Below, piece by piece: positions 1 to 8,690 of a DNA stretch of 64,000 nt (positions are counted from its first letter, which is position 1; every line of letters starts with the position of its first letter). A program made the translations under genes and the position numbers. The stretch comes from Paenibacillus wulumuqiensis (lineage in GTDB: Bacteria > Bacillota > Bacilli > Paenibacillales > Paenibacillaceae), in NCBI RefSeq assembly GCF_000971965.1, contig NZ_KQ040793.1, positions 41,624 to 105,623 on the forward strand, read 5' to 3'. The notes under the pieces are model-generated. The model saw only the letters and a list, made by a program, of their open reading frames with translations, was not told where the DNA came from and did not search any database.

Positions 1-858
1 GAAGCCCAGCAGGTCTTGTGCCGGGCCGCCTGCCAGTGGGCCGGTGTGCCTCTGCAGGAAAGTGATGTGAAGCAGGTCGCAGATGATCTCGGCGATATGG
101 TGGAGTCATTCGGAGCGGTCGGCATGCGTCATCGCCGGGGCAGACAGGCACGCCGCCGGACCGAACAGTGGATCGGCAATCTGATACAGCAGATCCGCGA
201 AGGTAAGCTGGAAGCTCCGGAACAGACGGCTGCCCATGCAATGTCCTGGCACCGCGACCTGGAGGGCAATCTGCTGGATCTCAAGGTCGCAGCTGTCGAA
301 CTGATCAATATCATCCGTCCGATTGTGGCGATTGGCCGCTATGTCGTGTTCAGTGCTGTTGCGCTGCACCATTATCCGGAAGCCCGGGAGAAGCTGGTAC
401 AGTCGCTGCAGTCCGGTGATCATACCTACAGCCAGTGGTTTGTCCAGGAAGTACGCCGATTCTATCCGTTCACCCCAATTCTCGGTGCCCAGGTACGCAA
501 GGATTTTACCTGGAAAGACCATCCGTTCGAAGAAGGAACCATGGTCATCCTGGATGTGTATGGCACGACTCATGACGAGCAGCTGTGGCAACAGCCTGAT
601 GCGTTCCGGCCGGAGCGATTTGAACACTGGGGAGGCAGTCCGTTCGATCTGATTCCGCAGGGCGGCGGCGATCATTACCGGAATCATCGCTGTGCCGGAG
701 AATGGCTGACGATTGATGTGATGCGGGTCAGCCTAGAATTCCTGACCACTCATATCCGCTATGATGTGCCTGAGCAGGATCTGACGATTGACCTGTCCCG
801 GATGCCAGCAATTCCAGAGAGCCGGTTCATTATGAGCCATGTTCAGATGCAAAACTAA
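1..858 (+). CDS. cypC: Fatty-acid peroxygenase-type cytochrome P450 (CYP152 family), 5' end missing
   Basis: The reading frame is open from base 1, so the N-terminus lies outside the window; about 285 of the usual 410-420 residues remain, and the TTG at base 16 is inside the gene. CYP152 enzymes hydroxylate fatty acids with hydrogen peroxide instead of a reductase. Diagnostic pieces are visible: the Arg-Pro pair in the I helix (RPIVAI), which binds the substrate carboxylate in this family, FRPERF before the heme site, and the heme-ligand Cys in HRCAGEW preceded by PQGGG. The C-terminus is complete. The next gene follows after 78 bp with its own ribosome site. The family call is firm; chain-position specificity cannot be read. 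Confidence 0.9.
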   Translation, partial: EAQQVLCRAACQWAGVPLQESDVKQVADDLGDMVESFGAVGMRHRRGRQARRRTEQWIGNLIQQIREGKLEAPEQTAAHAMSWHRDLEGNLLDLKVAAVELINIIRPIVAIGRYVVFSAVALHHYPEAREKLVQSLQSGDHTYSQWFVQEVRRFYPFTPILGAQVRKDFTWKDHPFEEGTMVILDVYGTTHDEQLWQQPDAFRPERFEHWGGSPFDLIPQGGGDHYRNHRCAGEWLTIDVMRVSLEFLTTHIRYDVPEQDLTIDLSRMPAIPESRFIMSHVQMQN

Positions 859-936
859 GCGGGATAGGACGGCACGCACGATTACGGTAAAATGGGGTAA
901 TAGGATGCATAACCCATTGTTCAGGAGGAATCTACG

Positions 937-1491
937 ATGCCGCATGATACACAGCATGTCTCTTATGGATATGAACCACCGGTCGAGAAATTCAGAGGTA
1001 CGCTGATCTTCTACGACTCGTTCGAGAACACGACGGATGAGGAGCTGGCAGAAGCTGCGGCGATTGCCGACCGGATGCATTTTGACCGGCTGGTGCTCTA
1101 TCCGCTGCATGAACAGACCGTCAAGCGCATGTCCAAAGCGCCGGTCTCACCTTTTTACAAGCGTGAAGATCGGCTGCATGAATGGAGACGCGACACCGGA
1201 CGCAAGGATATCATTATTGAGAACTGGGAAGGCAAACGCAAAAAATACACACCGATCGAAGCCGCCCTGCGCACGCTGATCGATCATTATGCCTCTCCCT
1301 ACTTTCTCCTGATGACACCGGAAATGGCCAATCTGTTCGCTTCCTTTTCCACTTTTGAAGAATGGATTGTCAAAGTCAGTCTCGTGCTGACCAAGCGACC
1401 ATCCCATCTTCATCCCCGGCTGGAAAAATATGCTTCCCGCTGGCGGGTAGCCGGAGAGCAGCGTGACCAGGACAAGGAATCCCAGTCCTGA
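937..1491 (+). CDS. Conserved hypothetical protein downstream of P450
   Basis: A 184-residue soluble protein without signal peptide or membrane segment. I do not recognise the family. The N-terminal half (residues about 20-70) reads like an alpha/beta segment, with a strand GTLIFYDSF, a helix rich in Glu/Ala and a strand RLVLYPLHE, which might suggest a Rossmann-like fold, but no catalytic motif stands out. The start is supported by CAGGAGG spaced 8 bases before ATG. It lies on the same strand 78 bp after the P450 and is followed by a hairpin terminator, so the two may be co-transcribed; a functional link is only inferred. Confidence 0.75.
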   Translation: MPHDTQHVSYGYEPPVEKFRGTLIFYDSFENTTDEELAEAAAIADRMHFDRLVLYPLHEQTVKRMSKAPVSPFYKREDRLHEWRRDTGRKDIIIENWEGKRKKYTPIEAALRTLIDHYASPYFLLMTPEMANLFASFSTFEEWIVKVSLVLTKRPSHLHPRLEKYASRWRVAGEQRDQDKESQS

Positions 1492-1555
1492 CATTAGCGC
1501 CGCGATCCCAGTTTCTCTGGCAAATGCCGAACATATAGCGAATACCGACCGATAG

Positions 1556-1597
1556 GGCAGATATCCTGCTGATAGCAGAGCAGGATATCTGCCTTTT
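1556..1597 (+). terminator. Rho-independent terminator after the 937-1491 gene
   Basis: GGCAGATATCCTGC pairs with GCAGGATATCTGCC around a short loop and is followed by TTTTATT on the plus strand. It overlaps the stop codon of the convergent DinB gene. Confidence 0.8.
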
Positions 1598-2072
1598 ATT
1601 CCGGCAAAATCTCCTGCATCTGTTCGCTGCCCAGCATCTGCCGGAAATGGTGGATCATATGGGCAATATAATCCATCGCCAGCCATTTCAGCGTCATCTC
1701 CTGTCCGCTGCGGGTGATGCATGTCTTCTCAAAATCCTCAGCCGGAATCTGATTGAGCAGTGTCGCGATCTGCAGATTGCGTGTCATCCAGAGCAGGACC
1801 AGATCCTGCTGGTCATAGCTGTTCTGATAATCATTCAGCTCGACCCAGCGATCCTGATCATAATCGGTTAGCCGAACCGGTTCTTCCGACAATGCTACAC
1901 TGACAAACCGGATATAGTTGTGTGAAGCCGAATCGCAGAGATGTCCGAGTGTCTCCTTTTGCGACCATTGACCGGCATGCGGCTTGGCGCTGAATTGGTC
2001 CGGTGGAACATCATTTAACTTTCCCTGAAAGTGGATAACCAGTTCCTGTAATCGGTGGCTGAGTGAATTCAT
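1596..2072 (-). CDS. DinB/YfiT-like family protein
   Basis: A 158-residue four-helix-bundle protein of the DinB/YfiT superfamily, whose members are metal-dependent enzymes, often thiol transferases for low-molecular-weight thiols such as bacillithiol. The characteristic metal-ligand histidines are placed as expected: one near residue 43 (ETLGHLCDSASHN) and a C-terminal pair in IAHMIHHFRQM. ATG at 2072 is preferred because AAGGAG ends 8 bases before it; an upstream in-frame GTG lies inside that ribosome site. It is convergent with the preceding gene. Its substrate is unknown. A second DinB-type protein lies at 43031-43549. Confidence 0.85.
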   Translation of the reverse strand: MNSLSHRLQELVIHFQGKLNDVPPDQFSAKPHAGQWSQKETLGHLCDSASHNYIRFVSVALSEEPVRLTDYDQDRWVELNDYQNSYDQQDLVLLWMTRNLQIATLLNQIPAEDFEKTCITRSGQEMTLKWLAMDYIAHMIHHFRQMLGSEQMQEILPE

Positions 2073-2149
2073 ATGCAGCACTCCTTGTTTGGGATTTGTG
2101 AACAGGATTCATCTTCTGAATTTAATTTTACCAAATTATAGCACACAAC

Positions 2150-2188
2150 AAAAAGCTGTCCGCTATCTGCACGGACAGCTTCTTTTTA
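2150..2188 (-). terminator. Terminator of the nitroreductase gene
   Basis: On the minus strand AAGCTGTCCG and CGGACAGCTT form a 10-bp stem followed by TTTTT, about 55 bases downstream of the nitroreductase stop codon. Confidence 0.85.
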
Positions 2189-2243
2189 CAGAAAGCGATA
2201 GAGTCATCTGCTGCCGGTTAAAACAATTGGCAGCTCACCATAA

Positions 2244-2903
2244 TTAATGGCTGAAATGAATATTTTCTTCAAGCGTTACCCGCGAACTGGTCGGTCTGTT
2301 GTACGGATGTTCCTTGTCCTCGTAGCCCAGCATAATGCCGACTACAATCCGCTGATGTTCGGGAATACCAAGAACCTCGCGTAAAATATGCGGATAGGAT
2401 ACCGAGCTGGCTGCCGGTGTGGAACCCAATCCATGCTGCGCCGCAGCCAGCATCAGATTGCCGGCATAAATGCCTGCATCCAGTGTGGACCATTCCGTCA
2501 GATTTCGATCCAGACAAATGAATGCCGCCACCGGTGCATTAAAAAAGTAAAAGTTATTGCGCCAGTTGTCTTCACGCGCCTGCTGATCGCCACGCGCAAT
2601 GCCACTCTGCTCAAACACTTTGGCATAGGCTGCATTCATGCGCTCCTGAAGATACTCCGGCCATACGGCAGGTCTCGGCATATCGGAATCATCGGCCGAA
2701 ACCTTCTCGTCATACGCCTGCAGATTGGCTGCACGCAGCCGCTCCAGCGTCTCACCTGTTGCTACATGTACTTCCCACGGCTGGGAGTTGGCCCAGGAAG
2801 GTGCTTTCTGTGCATCTTCCAGCACACTTCGCAGTACCTCGTGAGGAACCGGCTGTGATGTATACTTGCGAACCGTTTTACGCTGTTCAAATAAATTACT
2901 CAT
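2244..2903 (-). CDS. Nitroreductase-family flavoprotein
   Basis: A 219-residue FMN-dependent NAD(P)H oxidoreductase of the nitroreductase superfamily. It begins with the typical R-K-T-V-R-K-Y segment that contacts FMN phosphate, continues with KAPSWANSQPWEV and ends with the GLGSTP...ILGIPE...VGIMLGY pattern of the second half. Such enzymes reduce quinones, nitro-compounds or flavins. ATG at 2903 is chosen because GAGGAGG lies 11 bases upstream; an in-frame extension to 2966 lacks a ribosome site. It is followed by its own terminator, so it is likely monocistronic. A second, smaller nitroreductase is at 19150-19776. Confidence 0.9.
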   Translation of the reverse strand: MSNLFEQRKTVRKYTSQPVPHEVLRSVLEDAQKAPSWANSQPWEVHVATGETLERLRAANLQAYDEKVSADDSDMPRPAVWPEYLQERMNAAYAKVFEQSGIARGDQQAREDNWRNNFYFFNAPVAAFICLDRNLTEWSTLDAGIYAGNLMLAAAQHGLGSTPAASSVSYPHILREVLGIPEHQRIVVGIMLGYEDKEHPYNRPTSSRVTLEENIHFSH

Positions 2904-3119
2904 GATAAATAATGCCTCCTCTGACTGTGTAGAAACGGATTGTGGACGGATGTCCGGAATAAGCATCCCACTCTGCCGATTCTGTCTTATTTAGTTACAA
3001 TTAAATAGCAGCTTTTACTATTATACCTGATTATGTTGTGACGACAACTATTCAGCTCTCTATTATGATTGTTCTGTATCTCCAGCCTTGCTTGCAGATA
3101 CTACATACGCTGCAGACCT

Positions 3120-3344
3120 CTATAGTTTGTAACAAGACGCCCGATCATAATCGAGAAACGCATCATATTCGTAGTGGTATTTTAGGGCCATAACGATCAT
3201 CGTCAGCGATATCGGTTGGCCCGCCTGCTTAAGCACCTCGATAATATCTTTAAAGGTTGCCGATTCGGCCAGATGGCGGAATATGATCATATCCGGACGG
3301 GTTCTTCTGTGGTAATCTTCTTTACGATCTTTATACCTGCTCAT
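3120..3344 (-). CDS. Small hypothetical protein
   Basis: A 74-residue protein with a basic N-terminus (SRYKDRKEDYHRRTRP) and a helical remainder. I do not recognise it. ATG at 3344 is preferred to the 60 bases of upstream open frame because AAGGAGG ends 6 bases before it. It stands alone between the nitroreductase and the divergent chemoreceptor gene. The strong ribosome site is the main reason to accept it as real. Confidence 0.6.
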   Translation of the reverse strand: MSRYKDRKEDYHRRTRPDMIIFRHLAESATFKDIIEVLKQAGQPISLTMIVMALKYHYEYDAFLDYDRASCYKL

Positions 3345-3674
3345 ATTGTTCCTCCTTTTCATCCAGAAATATGCCGGATCAAATAAGGCATCCCGACAAA
3401 TCATTCAATTTCTGTCATTAACAACCTGTTAACTGAATAATTATGAATGTTTATGATTGAACATGATTGAACATGATTGATAATGGTGAAATTAATTTGT
3501 GGTCAATATAAAATGGGAAAACTTTTTGAATCATATACTACTTTTGGCCTAATAAATTGAGCTGTTTCATACGATAATAGGTATTATCCAGGTAATTCAA
3601 TCACTTACTAACTCGATTAACTCTAGATGAAGAAACCTACTGAGAATGAATTTGGACGTGGAGGCAAAAGTACG
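3345..3674. other. Intergenic region between small hypothetical gene and chemoreceptor
   Basis: AT-rich region of 330 bp with no gene. It holds a small palindrome (TTAACA-acc-TGTTAA near 3418), three close tandem copies of CATGATTGAA near 3450-3480, and a weak sigma-D-like pair (TAAA at 3553 and CGATAA at 3572) that would suit a chemotaxis gene but has short spacing. Confidence 0.4.
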
Positions 3675-4589
3675 ATGACAACCAATAATCAAAACCCTAC
3701 CGTAACCGATGCACTTGTAATCAAGGCCCTTCAGAACAATCTGGCTATTATCCGTTTTGACACCAATCGGCAGGTCGCTTATGTAAATGACATTTTTGCA
3801 GCTGCTATGGGTTATTCACCGTCTGCCATGATCGGCATGTGTCACAAGCAGTTTTGTTTTCCCGAATTCGCCAACAGTCCCGATTACGAGATAATGTGGA
3901 AAAACCTGCTTTCCGGGAAAAGTTACCAGGATAAAATCAAGCGCATGGACGCGAATGGCAATGCGATCTGGCTTGAAGCCACGTATATGCCTGTATTCAG
4001 TGAAGCAGGAAACAAAGTGATCAGCATTACCAAAATTGCAACCAATATTACCAAACGCCAGCTGAACATTACGAATGTCGTACAGGATATGCAAAAAATG
4101 GCCGATGAACTGAGCCAGCGCGCCGAGACCGGCATTCAGCGCAATCATGATCTGCTGTCCAGCATTAACAAAATTGCCAATGTCGCACTGGAAAATACGT
4201 CGACTCTCCACAATCTGCATCAGCAGGCGCATTCCATCCAGGGAGTCGTACAGACGATCCGTGAAATTTCCTCACAGACCCATCTGCTGGCGCTGAATGC
4301 AGCCATCGAGGCAGCCCATGCCGGTGAATTCGGACGCGGATTCGATGTCGTCGCCAAAGAAGTACGCAAATTATCCGGCATGGTCGAAAAGTCTATTATC
4401 GAAGTCAAAAACAGCGTCGACTCCATCACTGTGGAAATTAATAAAATCTCTGACGGAACTACAGGGGTGCAAAACAATGTAGAGCAAAGCCAGCAGCAGA
4501 TCCAGGTCGCTCTGGATGAATTCTCCACAATCGCTTCCTCTGCCCAGCAGCTGGATAACCAGGCACGCAAAGTATCCAATATTATCTAA
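3675..4589 (+). CDS. Soluble PAS-domain methyl-accepting chemotaxis protein
   Basis: A 304-residue cytoplasmic chemoreceptor. Residues about 15-130 form a PAS domain ([21 protein letters not shown], then ...[17 protein letters not shown]), and residues about 135-304 are a coiled-coil signalling domain with the conserved hairpin tip [22 protein letters not shown]...[15 protein letters not shown] that binds CheA/CheW. There is no membrane segment, so the signal must be internal, for example redox state or a bound small molecule. The signalling arm is short. ATG at 3675 has GGAGG 10 bases upstream; the 48-base in-frame extension has no ribosome site. The layout resembles short PAS receptors of the Aer type without the membrane anchor. 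Confidence 0.88.
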   Translation: MTTNNQNPTVTDALVIKALQNNLAIIRFDTNRQVAYVNDIFAAAMGYSPSAMIGMCHKQFCFPEFANSPDYEIMWKNLLSGKSYQDKIKRMDANGNAIWLEATYMPVFSEAGNKVISITKIATNITKRQLNITNVVQDMQKMADELSQRAETGIQRNHDLLSSINKIANVALENTSTLHNLHQQAHSIQGVVQTIREISSQTHLLALNAAIEAAHAGEFGRGFDVVAKEVRKLSGMVEKSIIEVKNSVDSITVEINKISDGTTGVQNNVEQSQQQIQVALDEFSTIASSAQQLDNQARKVSNII

Positions 4590-4928
4590 GTCATAACAGG
4601 CAGGGTTATCCCTTCCTGCACCGTATCTGCTGCATTCATTTTCATATTAGCAGCATGGAGCCATCATCCAATCGGTTGGTTATTTGCTGATTGATTGGTT
4701 CCTTGCCCAACGTCCGCCGCTCGGCATCGCAAGATATTGTGATACTGATCGGCTATTTTTTTGCAATTTTTCTACCTTTAACGATATGAAGGGATAGAAC
4801 ATCTCGCTTGAATTGTATAAAATAGGAAATAGAAGCAGTCATCCCTCCTTCACTGCTCGACATTGAAAACGTTATCATAATGAAGTGGTAATCCGAAACA
4901 GCCAAATTACTGCAAAGGTGGTCATACG
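4590..4928. other. Intergenic region upstream of the GH32 gene
   Basis: No gene in 339 bp. A weak GC-rich hairpin lacking a U-run follows the chemoreceptor stop. The only clear signal is the cre site at 4864-4877 and the ribosome site of the GH32 gene. Confidence 0.5.
4864..4877 (+). promoter_or_regulatory. Catabolite-responsive element (CcpA cre site)
   Basis: TGAAAACGTTATCA matches the Bacillus cre consensus TGWAANCGNTNWCA at every position. It lies 51 bases before the GH32 start codon, a position where CcpA would block transcription when preferred sugars are present. Confidence 0.85.
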
Positions 4929-6392
4929 ATGGAATCCTCATTTCTCAAAAGCTACAGACCGCATCTGCACTTCGCACCCCAGCAAAACTGGATTAATGAT
5001 CCGAATGGACTTGTTTATTTTGAAGGTGAATATCACCTGTTCTTTCAGCATCATCCGCATTCTACCGTCTGGGGACCGATGCACTGGGGGCATGCCGTCA
5101 GTACGGATCTGATTCACTGGGAAGAACTGGACATTGCACTCTACCCGGATGAACACGGCACGATCTTCTCGGGCAGCGTCGTGATTGACTGGAATAATAC
5201 ATCCGGTCTGTTCCCGGATGAACCAGGCATGGTAGCTATCTACACCAGTCATCTGGATACGGCCGATTCACCGAATGTGGATGCTCCCTATGTACAGTCC
5301 CAGTGTATCGCCTACAGCCATGACCGCGGCCGCACATGGACCAAGTATGAGCATAACCCCGTGCTGCGCAGTACCGACAAAATGGACTTTCGCGACCCCA
5401 AAGTGTTCTGGTATCGGCCCAAAGGCTACTGGGTAATGGCGCTGGCGACAGGGCAGAGCATCTCCTTTTATACTTCGTCCAATCTGCTGGACTGGAAATT
5501 GGTCAGTGAATTTGGTGCCGGAATGGGCTGTCACGAAGGCGTATGGGAATGCCCGGATCTGTTCCGTCTGCCGGTGGAAGGCACCGAAGCCAGCAAATGG
5601 GTGCTGCTCGTGAGCATCGGGGACAGCCCGGAGCTGTATCACGGCTCCCGTACACAGTATTTTACCGGTTCCTTTGACGGACGGCAGTTTATGCCGGATC
5701 ACTCGAAGATCCAGTGGCTGGATTATGGGCGGGACAATTATGCCGGAGTCAGCTTCTCGGATATTCCCCAGTCGGATGGCCGCCGGATCTATATGGCCTG
5801 GATGAACAACTGGCGGTATGCCCATCAGCTGCCAACCGGCAGCTGGCGTGGGTCCATGACGCTGCCGCGTGTGCTCTCGCTGCGCTCGATCAAGGACAAA
5901 ATGGTACTGTGCCAGCGTCCGGTAGCCGAGCTGGACAGCAGCTTTACTTCCAAAACCAAACTACGAAGCCTGTCCATCACGAGCGGCCAGACGTATGAAG
6001 TGGATCTGCCGGCGAGCATCGCAGATATCAATCTGCATCTGCAGCATGATGGTATTGAAGAGTTCGGCATCATTATCCATCATACGCCAGACCAGCAGAC
6101 CAGTGTGTCCTACAATTCCAGCAGCGAGCTGCTGAGCGTTAAGCGCCAGCTGAGCGAGGAAACGGAATATGCGCCTATGTTCAACCGTCCGCAGCAGATT
6201 CATATCCCGGCGAGCAGTCATTTCGGACTGCGAATTATTCTGGATACTTCGTCGGTTGAAGTGTTCGTCAATGATGGACTGTATTCGATTACCAGCCTCA
6301 TTTTCCCGGACAAAGCCTGTGAGCGGATCTCCATCTATACACGGGGCGGAGATATTCGGCTGTATGACAGCTATATCGCAGCTGCACCGTAA
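4929..6392 (+). CDS. Glycoside hydrolase family 32 (sucrose-6-phosphate hydrolase / beta-fructosidase)
   Basis: A 487-residue intracellular beta-fructofuranosidase. All three catalytic blocks of GH32 are present: the nucleophile Asp24 in WINDPNG, Asp156 in FRDPKVF (transition-state stabiliser) and the acid/base Glu207 in WECPDLF. The N-terminal five-bladed propeller is followed by the C-terminal beta-sandwich (about residues 340-487). There is no signal peptide, so it acts on imported sucrose, sucrose-6-phosphate or fructo-oligosaccharides. The ribosome site AAAGGTGG sits 7 bases before ATG. No PTS or sugar permease gene is adjacent, so the exact substrate is open. The upstream cre site indicates CcpA control. 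Confidence 0.92.
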   Translation: MESSFLKSYRPHLHFAPQQNWINDPNGLVYFEGEYHLFFQHHPHSTVWGPMHWGHAVSTDLIHWEELDIALYPDEHGTIFSGSVVIDWNNTSGLFPDEPGMVAIYTSHLDTADSPNVDAPYVQSQCIAYSHDRGRTWTKYEHNPVLRSTDKMDFRDPKVFWYRPKGYWVMALATGQSISFYTSSNLLDWKLVSEFGAGMGCHEGVWECPDLFRLPVEGTEASKWVLLVSIGDSPELYHGSRTQYFTGSFDGRQFMPDHSKIQWLDYGRDNYAGVSFSDIPQSDGRRIYMAWMNNWRYAHQLPTGSWRGSMTLPRVLSLRSIKDKMVLCQRPVAELDSSFTSKTKLRSLSITSGQTYEVDLPASIADINLHLQHDGIEEFGIIIHHTPDQQTSVSYNSSSELLSVKRQLSEETEYAPMFNRPQQIHIPASSHFGLRIILDTSSVEVFVNDGLYSITSLIFPDKACERISIYTRGGDIRLYDSYIAAAP

Positions 6393-6458
6393 CGCTCCGG
6401 GTATATAGGCATTTGTATGGTTTACTGGTTATAGCCTGCCTTTCCATTGGGTAGTAGC

Positions 6459-6505
6459 AAACAAGGCAGCAGGGGAAAGGAATCACCCTGCTGCCTTGTT
6501 TTTTT
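6459..6505 (+). terminator. Terminator after GH32 (bidirectional)
   Basis: AACAAGGCAGCAGGG pairs with CCCTGCTGCCTTGTT (15 bp) and is followed by TTTTTT. The reverse strand also carries a U-rich end, so it can serve the convergent HD-domain gene whose stop codon it touches. Confidence 0.9.
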
Positions 6506-7235
6506 ACATGCCGTTCCATTCCCGGTAAAAACGGTTTACATATTCCTGCATATATTGATGACGCTCCTCGGCAATCTCTCGAGCGGCTGGCGTGTTGATC
6601 CGGTCCTTGAGCTTGAGCAGCTTCTCATGAAAATGATTGATCGCGGTGCTCTGGCCGTTGCGATATTCCTCAGCCGTCATCTGCTCCCGTACAGGTACTT
6701 CCGGGTCATACATCAGATCCCCCACATGTCCGGCATATACAAAGCAGCGTGCAATCGCAATCGCTCCAATCGCATCCAGACGATCCGCGTCCTGCACCAC
6801 CTGTCCTTCGATCGTGCGCATCGGCGGATTGCTGCCGCCATTGTAGGACATATTGCTAATGATATCGAGAATATGTTCGCGATCGGTCGGCTCCAGTGGC
6901 TGGCTATCCAACCAGCCGTTCAGCCGCTGCATCCCGACTTCCTTGGATGGATTTAACTTTTCATCCGGAATATCATGCAGCAGCGCAGCCATCGTTGTGA
7001 CGAATATATCCGCCTGCTCGGCCGCAGCCAGACGCCGGGTCATCTGGACGACCCGGTGAATATGCCACCAGTCATGACCGCTCGCCTCCCCGCTCATTTC
7101 CCTGCGGACAAAGGATTCCGTCTCATCCAACATCTGCTGTTTTCCCGGAGAAATCTTGGATTGGCTGTCCGTAAGCGGTTGCTGTGCAGGAATGGATTCT
7201 GTCTGGTCATGGGCAGGCTCTGTCGGTTGGTTCAT
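6504..7235 (-). CDS. HD-domain phosphohydrolase (YpgQ/YedJ-like)
   Basis: A 243-residue HD-superfamily metal-dependent phosphohydrolase. The metal site is complete: His58/His60 in DWWHIHRV, the HD pair His87-Asp88 in ALLHDIPDEK, and the distal Asp in QDADRLDAIGAIAIAR. This arrangement fits the YpgQ/YedJ group, some of which hydrolyse dNTPs to dNMPs; substrate assignment here is by family only. The first 35 residues are a Gln/Pro/Ser-rich linker-like tail. ATG at 7235 has AGAGGA 8 bases upstream; a longer in-frame start is not supported. It starts 2 bases after the stop of the small membrane protein gene, so the two are co-transcribed. Confidence 0.88.
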   Translation of the reverse strand: MNQPTEPAHDQTESIPAQQPLTDSQSKISPGKQQMLDETESFVRREMSGEASGHDWWHIHRVVQMTRRLAAAEQADIFVTTMAALLHDIPDEKLNPSKEVGMQRLNGWLDSQPLEPTDREHILDIISNMSYNGGSNPPMRTIEGQVVQDADRLDAIGAIAIARCFVYAGHVGDLMYDPEVPVREQMTAEEYRNGQSTAINHFHEKLLKLKDRINTPAAREIAEERHQYMQEYVNRFYREWNGM

Positions 7236-7237
7236 CG

Positions 7238-7531
7238 TTAGTTCCTCTTTTCTGCTGTTGTATTTTTGGGGAGTGTGTCTGCTTTTGCAGAAGAAGAAGT
7301 CTGCGAACCCATGCTGTGTTCCACCTCTGCCATGACCAGATAGATGATACCCAGTACAGCGGCTGCCATGCTCCAATATAGCGGTGCCTGACCTACAACA
7401 TGCAGTGCATCTTCAAAATGACCGGCCCATACATTCATTCCGCTGCCTATGATCGCGGCACTGATGTACCTGCCAATATACAATATGGCAGCAATCCCCA
7501 GCAAACCGATTCCTGTTCCGCGTCGATTCAT
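7238..7531 (-). CDS. Small membrane protein upstream of the HD hydrolase
   Basis: A 97-residue protein with two predicted membrane segments, roughly residues 5-30 (IGLLGIAAILYIGRYISAAII) and 50-68 (SMAAAVLGIIYLVMA), and a polar Ser/Thr/Lys tail. No family recognised. GGAGGG sits 5 bases before ATG. The stop codon is 2 bases from the start of the HD-domain gene, which implies translational coupling. A partnership with that hydrolase is an inference from the spacing. Confidence 0.75.
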   Translation of the reverse strand: MNRRGTGIGLLGIAAILYIGRYISAAIIGSGMNVWAGHFEDALHVVGQAPLYWSMAAAVLGIIYLVMAEVEHSMGSQTSSSAKADTLPKNTTAEKRN

Positions 7532-7668
7532 ATATTCCCTCCTCCCCGTATTATTCTCTATTGTTCATTCTGCCAAATCATATCACAATCTCCGTTCGTC
7601 TACTCCTCCTGTCGGCAACCAGCGGTAGAGTCTCTGACCGCTCTTCTGCCTATCTACATTCTGCGAAT

Positions 7669-8463
7669 TTATTTCATATCCGAAGGAATCGCTGCTCCGT
7701 GGGGATTATCGACTTCCCAGCAGATCAGCGTCGCACTGTCATATGCCTGATGGGTATGCAGCCTGCTCAGGATATGATGCAGATTGTGGCTCATGCTGTT
7801 GTCATTGTACAACGCTTCATACAGATGAGCCGGAGAGTTGTAATATCCTTCGGCACCATCCAGTACACCGTCGGTCAGCATGACGATCACATTGCGCCCG
7901 CTTCTCAATTCCCTGCGGCCGGAGCTGTAACACGGCACTGGCTGATCAAATGTATTGACCCTGCCGATCCACTCATAAAACTGCCGCTGATTGAGCATAT
8001 ATTGATCCCATTCTGCCAGCTGTGGATGTAAAAGATAAGCCGTACAATCCCCTACCGAGAACCACCACAGATACTGATCCCGCTGATACAGGATCAGACA
8101 GGCTGTTTCTCCTTCAACATTCTGGCAAGCCTCCCGAAAATCCCTGCCTGCAAAAAGACCGCTGAAATAATGATCCAGCCGCTGGAACGTATCGCTGCTG
8201 TTCAGCACCCGATCCAATTCCTCCTGCTGACTGAGCAAATAATCAATGACCAGCGTCGCACTGTCGGCCGACTGGTGGGCATCCATCAGTACAGCCAGCT
8301 TCCAGTGCCCGGTCTCGCTCTGAATGATCATCAGCCCATCTTCGTTCTTATTCGCACCACTCAGCGTATGTCCACCATAACGTCCAATATGTATGCCTTT
8401 TTGTTCGGAGACAGAAATCTCATCCAGAAACATATACCTGCTGCCTACCCAGCTGTAACTCAT
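7669..8463 (-). CDS. PP2C-type protein phosphatase domain protein
   Basis: A 264-residue protein with the ordered motifs of PPM/PP2C Ser/Thr phosphatases: GANKNEDG (the RxxNED-type metal motif, about residues 36-43), MDAH (about 59-62, in place of the usual DGHGG), FSVGDCTAYL, LTDGVLDGAEGYYN with its metal-binding Asp, and a terminal DSATLICWEV. The His-Gln after MDA instead of Gly-His-Gly-Gly is a departure from typical catalytic members, so activity should not be assumed. No membrane or sensory domain. GGGAGG lies 8 bases before ATG. It is isolated from any partner kinase in this window. Confidence 0.82.
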   Translation of the reverse strand: MSYSWVGSRYMFLDEISVSEQKGIHIGRYGGHTLSGANKNEDGLMIIQSETGHWKLAVLMDAHQSADSATLVIDYLLSQQEELDRVLNSSDTFQRLDHYFSGLFAGRDFREACQNVEGETACLILYQRDQYLWWFSVGDCTAYLLHPQLAEWDQYMLNQRQFYEWIGRVNTFDQPVPCYSSGRRELRSGRNVIVMLTDGVLDGAEGYYNSPAHLYEALYNDNSMSHNLHHILSRLHTHQAYDSATLICWEVDNPHGAAIPSDMK

Positions 8464-8639
8464 CGCTGCTGCCTCCCTTTTTTGTCCAATCTGCGAAAAT
8501 CACTGTAATGAATTCCTTTATTATTAACCTTATCCGACGTACGCACCACACGGTAACCGCAATCCTCCACTGGGGGATTATTGGTGTGCTTATTCGCATT
8601 CGGTTTAGTATCATGATAGCTGCATTTTCAGAAAAGTAA

Positions 8640-8670
8640 ACAGACCGCGACATACCTGCCACGGTCTGCA
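8640..8670 (-). terminator. Probable terminator after the radical SAM gene
   Basis: On the minus strand GCAGACCG and CGGTCTG form a stem about 20 bases past the stop codon, followed by a mixed T-rich stretch (TTTACTTTTC). Weak U-run. Confidence 0.55.
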
Positions 8671-8690
8671 TCGACAATAATGCGCACTTC

